From Nanosynbacter sp. (GTDB taxonomy: Bacteria; Patescibacteriota; Saccharimonadia; Saccharimonadales; Saccharimonadaceae), in NCBI GenBank assembly GCA_029975625.1, contig JARKOR010000265.1, forward strand, positions 1 to 18,719: a DNA stretch of 18,719 bases. The letters are read 5' to 3'. Position 1 is the first letter of the stretch. The number at the start of each line of letters is the position of its first letter. Shown here piece by piece: positions 14,448-18,719 of the stretch. Both the position numbers and the translations under genes were made by a program. The notes beneath the pieces were generated by a model. That model was given only the letters and a program-made list of their open reading frames with translations, had not been told where the DNA came from and searched no databases.

Positions 14448-14970
14448 AATTCGTATACTTTTGATTCTGGTGCTGGTTGGCTCTCTCTCGATTGTCGGCT
14501 GTGATAAAAAGAAAGAGACTCCCTCTCCAAAACAGCCGCAGGTTAAAAAACCTTTGGAACCGCAGCCTCCCATACAACATCAGGAGTCAACGGTTAAAGC
14601 GTTTACTGACCACGGAAGCCGAATCAGCTTTGGAGACCAGAAAGATCCTTTCAAGCCGTTAATCGTGGTGTCTAAAAAAGCGCCTGCTGCGAAGAAGAAT
14701 CGTTTTGGTCAAGTGATTCCTATTTTGAATTACGAAGTTTCTCAATTCAAGGTCACAGGGATTATTGTTGGAATGAAAGAAAACAGTGCCATGGTCTTGG
14801 ATCCGACCGGAAAACCATATATTTTGAAAGCCGGTATGGAAATCGGACGAAATGAAGGACGTGTTACAAAAATAGCTCCCAACTATATAGAAGTTTTTGA
14901 ACAATACCGTGATGAAAGCGGAAAACCTGTCAAAAAGACAATCAGGCTTACATTGCCAAAGAAAGAATAA
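14428..14970 (+). CDS. pilP: Type IV pilus assembly lipoprotein PilP
   Basis: A 180-aa lipoprotein. The ATG at 14428 lies inside the end of pilO and gives a clean lipoprotein signal, with lipobox SIVGC and Cys25 as the acylated residue. A frame opening at 14368 would add a basic extension and is rejected. The ribosome binding site is only a weak purine run (GAAAAGAAAA), so coupled translation from pilO is likely. After the cysteine comes a flexible Lys/Pro linker (~28-52), then the PilP hallmark QKDPFKPL (71-78). A β-sandwich HR domain of ~85 residues follows (VSQFKVTGIIVG, GKPYILKAGMEIG, EVFEQYRDESGKPVKKTIRL). PilP bridges the PilN/PilO dimer and the N0 domain of PilQ. Confidence 0.93.
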   Translation: MQKKVNKIRILLILVLVGSLSIVGCDKKKETPSPKQPQVKKPLEPQPPIQHQESTVKAFTDHGSRISFGDQKDPFKPLIVVSKKAPAAKKNRFGQVIPILNYEVSQFKVTGIIVGMKENSAMVLDPTGKPYILKAGMEIGRNEGRVTKIAPNYIEVFEQYRDESGKPVKKTIRLTLPKKE

Positions 14971-14982
14971 GGAGATTTGCGG

Positions 14983-17760
14983 ATGAGAGCCTTCACATCG
15001 GTCGGTTGTATCAAGCTTCTAGTGGTTTTCAGCCTGTTTCTGTTATTCGGTCGCGCTCAAAATGCCTATTCTGTCACGGGAGCTGAGCCTGACGCAGGAG
15101 AGCTGGCAACGCTTCGCGACATTTCGGTCTCAGGGGAAGGAAACGTTTTCAATGTAGAGATTTTGGCAGACAGGCCGTTGACCTATACCTACTATTCTCT
15201 CAGAGATCCTAATCGAACGGTTATTGACCTCGCAAAGACCGATGCAGGGTCTGTGAAAGCTCCTCCGCTGAGCGACTCCTCGCTCATAAAGAAAATTGAC
15301 ATTGAAAAAAGCGAATTATCCTCAGGCTCTTTGGTCCGCATTACCATTGAAACCAATGGCGAGGTTACTTTCACCTCTGCTCCTGATTCCATGGACAATT
15401 CAAAGCTTGTATTTCATTTAGCGTCACCCCAAAAGCCTGAATCTGCGCTGCAGCCGGAGCCGGTTCCTTCCCCTGCTGCAGACCTGAAAGTTGAGAACGC
15501 GGCGGTTCCTGCGGAAAAATCATTTATCAATACTGCGTCGGTTGATGACTCCAGCCCAACCAATGTCACTAAAGCTTCAACCGAGACTGTCTCTTCGGTT
15601 AACACTTCCGAAAACCCTTCTCAGCCGGAGCCAGCAGTCTCGGCGTCGGTCGTAAAAGCAGATACTCCTGGCACTCGGCATGCGCCGCTGACAGTAACTA
15701 GCCTAGATGCGGTCCCGGATGGGATCGTCATACAGACCGGGAGCCCGACTTCAAAATTCCGATACTTTACTCTAACGAAACCGCAGCGATTGGCGATAGA
15801 CATCTTCAATGCAAAGAACGCCCTCTCATCCAAGATAATTCAACTCAACAGTCACGGCATTGCTTCTGCCCGCATTGGAACGTATCCGGACAAGGTACGA
15901 ATCGTGTTTGATTCGGCAGGCGATACATTTCCGAGGTTTGCACTGGAAAGGGTAGATGGCGGCATAAAGGTTGCGTTGCCTAGCCCGACATCGAGTCCTA
16001 TTACGGAATCGTTTCCCGAAAAAATATCCTCCAATCCGGCTCCTGTGTCCACATCAACCGATCCGCAAAAGAATTCTGCCAATGTCGAAGCAATTGATTT
16101 CAAGATTGTTGACGGTTATTCTCGAATTTCGGTAACGACCAGCGGCGATTGTGTCTTGTCCGGCCCCGCCAAGACCGTTGATGGCTTGGTGATGACCTTT
16201 GCCAGATGCTCTCTCCCTAAAAGACTGCAGAGGCCGTTCGATACGAGTGCATTCGCCAGTGTTGTGAAAAAGCTCACCCCCTATCAGACCAGAGTTAAAG
16301 GAAGACAGGATGTAAAAATACTCATCGCACTAAGGGAGGATGCACCATTTACCCTGAAAAGAGATGGTGAGATTGTAAATCTTGACATAAAGAATCCTGA
16401 AATACCATCATCACCCCAACTGATTTCAGGCGAGGAAGGGTATCCGGTTGCCGCGGCCAGACATCAGCCTGCCACGGTAAAGCAAAACAGCGTACCGGGA
16501 AAAGGGAAGGCCCTGAATGCCGCTGTGGAGAAAAAATTTGAAAAGAAGGTCTATACGGGCAAACGGGTTACCCTTGAGTTTGTTGATGCCGATATCCGTA
16601 AGATCTTTCAGCTGATCGCCGAGGTCAGCAATCTTAATATCCTTGTCGGCGACGACGTGACGGGCACAATAAGTATCAAACTTGTTAATGTCCCTTGGGA
16701 TCAGGCCCTTGACGTTATATTGGATACAAAAGGGCTTGGAATGAAGCGGAAAGACAATATTGTCGTGATAAGGCCGTTGAGCAAGATCACCTCCCTTGCC
16801 GATGAAGAGCTCGCTGCACAGAGGGCTTACGAGAGATCGCTGGAACTGAGAACCAATATATTTGACGTGAATTATGCGTCGGTATCGGATGTCGCGGGAC
16901 AGTTCAATACCTATAAAAGTGAACGTGGTACCATTTCCGTGGATGCTCGTACGAACAGGGTCATTGTGAACGATATTGCTCCGCGCATCGAGAAGATGGC
17001 TGAGTTGTTGAAGCACTTGGATATTCCGGAAAAACAGGTCCTTATTGAAGCCAGGATCGTAGAGGCGACTTCGACCTTTACTCAGGATCTTGGGATTCAA
17101 TGGGGTATCCACTATCGTGACGGCTCCGCGTCTCTGCTGGGTATCAACAGTCTCGATACCGGTTTCGGCGGACTGATAACCAATATCCCTCCCACCTCAG
17201 GCTTCCAGTCCGCAACGACGGCTGGAGGCTCCATGGGGCTTTCCTTCGGAAAGCTCACAAGCAACGTGCAGATTGATCTCCGGTTGTCGGCTGCGGCTGA
17301 AAACGGTGAAGTTAAGATCATCTCGACACCTAAGGTGGTAACGCTGAACAATAAAGCCGCCAAGATATCTCAAGGACAGATGATCCCATATTCAACAGTT
17401 TCGGCAGAGGGGACGAAAACGGAATTCATTGAAGCAGCATTAACTCTTGAGGTCACGCCGCACATTACGGCTGATGGTGGCGTCTCGATGAAGATTAAGG
17501 CTACCAATAACTCCGCGGGCAGCGCGGCAACCGGCGTAGCTCCGCCAATAAACAAAAAGGAGGCAACGACCGAGCTTCTTGTGCAGAACGGTGAAACTAC
17601 CGTTATCGGCGGGATTTATGTTGACTCTGATTCTACAACCGACAGTGGAGTACCGTATCTGAAAGATATTCCGCTGCTTGGATGGCTGTTCAAGTCAACC
17701 AATCAGACAAAAACAAAAACCGAATTACTTATATTTATCACTCCTAAAATTGTAAGTTAA
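14983..17760 (+). CDS. pilQ: Type IV pilus secretin PilQ
   Basis: A 925-aa outer-membrane secretin. The ATG at 14983 has GGAGA (14971-14975) 7 nt upstream; an in-frame TTG at 14977 is less likely. The signal peptide is at ~1-29 (LLVVFSLFLLFGRAQNAYS), with no lipobox. Three AMIN-like domains that bind peptidoglycan start near residues 44, 236 and 368; the first two are separated by a long Pro/Ser/Thr/Ala-rich linker. An N0/STN domain (~521-600, KRVTLEFVDADIRKIFQLIA) and an N1 domain (~624-690, TNIFDVNYASVSDVAGQF) follow. The secretin core covers ~700-922, with VKIISTPKVVTLNNKAA near 777 and VPYLKDIPLLGWLF at 890-903. It forms the gated pore through which the pilus exits, docked by PilP. It lies 12 bp after pilP. 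Confidence 0.97.
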   Translation: MRAFTSVGCIKLLVVFSLFLLFGRAQNAYSVTGAEPDAGELATLRDISVSGEGNVFNVEILADRPLTYTYYSLRDPNRTVIDLAKTDAGSVKAPPLSDSSLIKKIDIEKSELSSGSLVRITIETNGEVTFTSAPDSMDNSKLVFHLASPQKPESALQPEPVPSPAADLKVENAAVPAEKSFINTASVDDSSPTNVTKASTETVSSVNTSENPSQPEPAVSASVVKADTPGTRHAPLTVTSLDAVPDGIVIQTGSPTSKFRYFTLTKPQRLAIDIFNAKNALSSKIIQLNSHGIASARIGTYPDKVRIVFDSAGDTFPRFALERVDGGIKVALPSPTSSPITESFPEKISSNPAPVSTSTDPQKNSANVEAIDFKIVDGYSRISVTTSGDCVLSGPAKTVDGLVMTFARCSLPKRLQRPFDTSAFASVVKKLTPYQTRVKGRQDVKILIALREDAPFTLKRDGEIVNLDIKNPEIPSSPQLISGEEGYPVAAARHQPATVKQNSVPGKGKALNAAVEKKFEKKVYTGKRVTLEFVDADIRKIFQLIAEVSNLNILVGDDVTGTISIKLVNVPWDQALDVILDTKGLGMKRKDNIVVIRPLSKITSLADEELAAQRAYERSLELRTNIFDVNYASVSDVAGQFNTYKSERGTISVDARTNRVIVNDIAPRIEKMAELLKHLDIPEKQVLIEARIVEATSTFTQDLGIQWGIHYRDGSASLLGINSLDTGFGGLITNIPPTSGFQSATTAGGSMGLSFGKLTSNVQIDLRLSAAAENGEVKIISTPKVVTLNNKAAKISQGQMIPYSTVSAEGTKTEFIEAALTLEVTPHITADGGVSMKIKATNNSAGSAATGVAPPINKKEATTELLVQNGETTVIGGIYVDSDSTTDSGVPYLKDIPLLGWLFKSTNQTKTKTELLIFITPKIVS

Positions 17761-17794
17761 GTCTACTTTTTATAGTCTAAGGAGGAAGAAAGAG

Positions 17795-18448
17795 ATGCAA
17801 AGAATCTATAAGTTTATTTTATTGTGCTGTTTAGTGGCTATTGCGGGCTGCGGGGGTGGAAACGACGGTTCGGGTGGATTGAATGGAGCAGTTACTGTCG
17901 TTGGTACGCAGACGGCTTCAAACTTTTCCAGTGATGTGACTTTTAGGATAACCTACACCAATCCTTTGAGATCCGATATGATTGGTGTGCCGATAAATTT
18001 TACTGTCTATGTTGATGGCACAATAATAGATCATCAAGCTACAAATTTTAACAACTCAGGAATACTGACAGTAACTTATAATATTGGCAAAGATGTAACA
18101 GAAAGAGTTGTGAGATGCATAGCAAATTCGGCTAATCTTGTAGGCTCGGATTCACTAACAATAGCAGCTTTCGGTACGCTGAATGTTACGCCTCCAGTTC
18201 AGACATTTACGGATTCCGAGTTGGCTGGATCAATAAAGACTTATAATATTTCTGGTGGTAGCGGTAGTTACATTGCGTCTTCAAATAACCCAGACTTGGT
18301 AAGCGTTATTGTGTCAGGCACAAGTGTGATTGCTACAAGAGGATCAGATAATACTGCAGCTGGTACTGTTGTGATTACTGTTACAGATACTGTGACCGGT
18401 GTTTCTGTACAAGTCCAAGCGATTGTTGTTGCCGCTCCTCCAGGTTGA
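17795..18448 (+). CDS. Ig-like lipoprotein of unknown function
   Basis: A 217-aa lipoprotein. The ATG at 17795 follows a near-ideal AAGGAGG (17779-17785), 34 bp after pilQ. The signal ends in lipobox AIAGC with Cys19 lipidated, followed by a Gly-rich tether (GCGGGNDGSGG). Two β-sandwich-like modules follow. The first (~33-127) reads DVTFRITYTNP, GVPINFTVYVDG and GILTVTYNIG and resembles invasin/Big_1-type domains. The second (~128-215) reads YNISGGSGSYIASSNNPDLV, then SVIATRGSDNTAAGTVVITV, and resembles Big_2/Ig-like modules. There is no catalytic motif. No TonB- or pilotin-type TPR repeat is seen, so a PilF-like pilotin is unlikely. The gene is more AT-rich than pilQ. It may stabilise the secretin or be an unrelated surface protein; the role is unknown. 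Confidence 0.82.
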   Translation: MQRIYKFILLCCLVAIAGCGGGNDGSGGLNGAVTVVGTQTASNFSSDVTFRITYTNPLRSDMIGVPINFTVYVDGTIIDHQATNFNNSGILTVTYNIGKDVTERVVRCIANSANLVGSDSLTIAAFGTLNVTPPVQTFTDSELAGSIKTYNISGGSGSYIASSNNPDLVSVIVSGTSVIATRGSDNTAAGTVVITVTDTVTGVSVQVQAIVVAAPPG

Positions 18449-18451
18449 TTA

Positions 18452-18479
18452 TGGACAATTATTTTCTAAATGGTATGGT
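18452..18479 (+). promoter_or_regulatory. Candidate σ70 promoter for aroC
   Basis: TGGACA (18452-18457, 5/6) and TATGGT (18474-18479, 4/6) are separated by 16 bp in AT-rich sequence just after the lipoprotein stop. Transcription would begin about 18486, giving a leader of roughly 155 nt that includes most of the hairpin array before aroC. The match is modest. Confidence 0.35.
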
Positions 18480-18607
18480 TTACGAAGATGTGTAATCTTC
18501 AGCGTAAAAATGGAGTAGAAAACTGTTAGGAAGAAAGTGCTTCCAACGAAAGGGATTACGATCTAGTATGAGCGACACAAATGCCAGGGGATACCCTGGC
18601 ATTTGTG
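18479..18607 (+). other. Three consecutive hairpins between the lipoprotein and aroC
   Basis: Hairpin 1: TTTAC (18479-18483) with GTAAA (18504-18508), plus GAAGAT (18484-18489) with ATCTTC (18495-18500), with AGC bulged. Hairpin 2: GTT-A-GGAAG (18525-18533) with CTTCCAAC (18540-18547). Hairpin 3: a perfect 14-bp stem CACAAATGCCAGGG (18576-18589) with its complement (18594-18607) around a GATA loop. None has a downstream T-tract, so ordinary intrinsic termination is not supported. Together they could form a structured 5' leader of aroC or protect the 3' end of the pil transcript. The pairings are seen directly; I recognise no known RNA family. Confidence 0.4.
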
Positions 18608-18642
18608 CAAGTGGGCAAAAAAGCACTGAATGGAGTGTGAAC

Positions 18643-18719
18643 ATGTTGCGCTATCTTACCGCCGGAGAATCTCACGGGCCGCAGCTTACGGCGATAGTAG
18701 AGGGACTTCCTGCCGGGCT
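18643..18719 (+). CDS. aroC: Chorismate synthase, N-terminal fragment
   Basis: The ATG at 18643 with GGAG (18632-18635) 7 nt upstream opens [20 protein letters not shown], then GLPAG, running off the right edge after 25 codons. The [10 protein letters not shown] block is the conserved N-terminal signature of chorismate synthase. The enzyme converts 5-enolpyruvylshikimate-3-phosphate to chorismate using reduced FMN, the last shared step of aromatic amino acid biosynthesis. The frame also continues upstream to ATG 18568, but that extension covers the large hairpin and lacks a ribosome binding site. The gene is metabolic and unrelated to pili; its position after pilQ is a feature I associate with Geobacter-type genomes. 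Confidence 0.95.
   Translation, partial: MLRYLTAGESHGPQLTAIVEGLPAG

Noticed and set aside
18568..18642. In-frame N-terminal extension of aroC from ATG 18568
   Set aside because: No ribosome binding site, it encodes through the 14-bp hairpin, and the chorismate synthase family begins at [12 protein letters not shown].
1..18719. CRISPR arrays, tRNA/rRNA genes, insertion sequences
   Set aside because: No regularly spaced repeats, no tRNA-like cloverleaf and no transposase reading frame were seen on either strand.

Overview
The window is a type IV pilus (T4P) biogenesis locus. All genes that I can support are on the + strand. The order is: end of an NtrC-type σ54 activator, GspH/FimT pseudopilin, DsbC-like protein with a CXXCH motif, small exported protein, pilY1, second FimT pseudopilin, pilV, pilW, pilX, small XRE regulator, pilM-N-O-P-Q, lipoprotein, start of aroC. 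The pilMNOPQ-to-aroC arrangement, the PilY1 style and the c-type heme-like motif in a redox protein suggest Geobacter or a close relative (Desulfuromonadia). That assignment rests on recalled family knowledge, not on a search.

Layout. (1) 1-437: C-terminus of a σ54-dependent response regulator, closed by a clear intrinsic terminator. (2) 484-8750: a FimT-like pseudopilin, then a very good σ54 promoter (1232-1248) with an enhancer-like repeat/palindrome cluster about 108 bp upstream of the expected start. The promoter drives the DsbC-like gene, a 108-aa exported protein and a 2054-aa PilY1. (3) 8781-11657: tightly packed minor pilins (FimT, PilV, PilW, PilX). (4) 11658-12097: a regulatory gap with a σ70-type promoter and a 66-aa XRE protein. 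(5) 12116-17760: pilMNOPQ, the inner-membrane alignment complex and outer-membrane secretin. (6) 17795-18448: an Ig-like lipoprotein. (7) 18449-18642: a gap with three consecutive hairpins. (8) The first 25 codons of aroC.

How the genes work together. The minor pilins and PilY1 would form the priming/tip complex of the pilus. PilM-N-O-P couples the cytoplasmic motor to the PilQ secretin. The exported PilY1 carries about 34 cysteines. A DsbC-type disulfide isomerase two genes upstream, probably on the same transcript, is therefore a plausible dedicated folding factor, and its extra CXXCH suggests heme or a second redox centre. A σ54 activator gene lies next to the σ54 promoter, so local control is plausible but unproven.

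The least explained parts are the DsbC/CXXCH protein and its σ54 promoter-plus-enhancer, the small conserved-looking protein beside pilY1, the hairpin array before aroC, and the lipoprotein after pilQ. I see no insertion sequences, CRISPR arrays, tRNA or rRNA genes.
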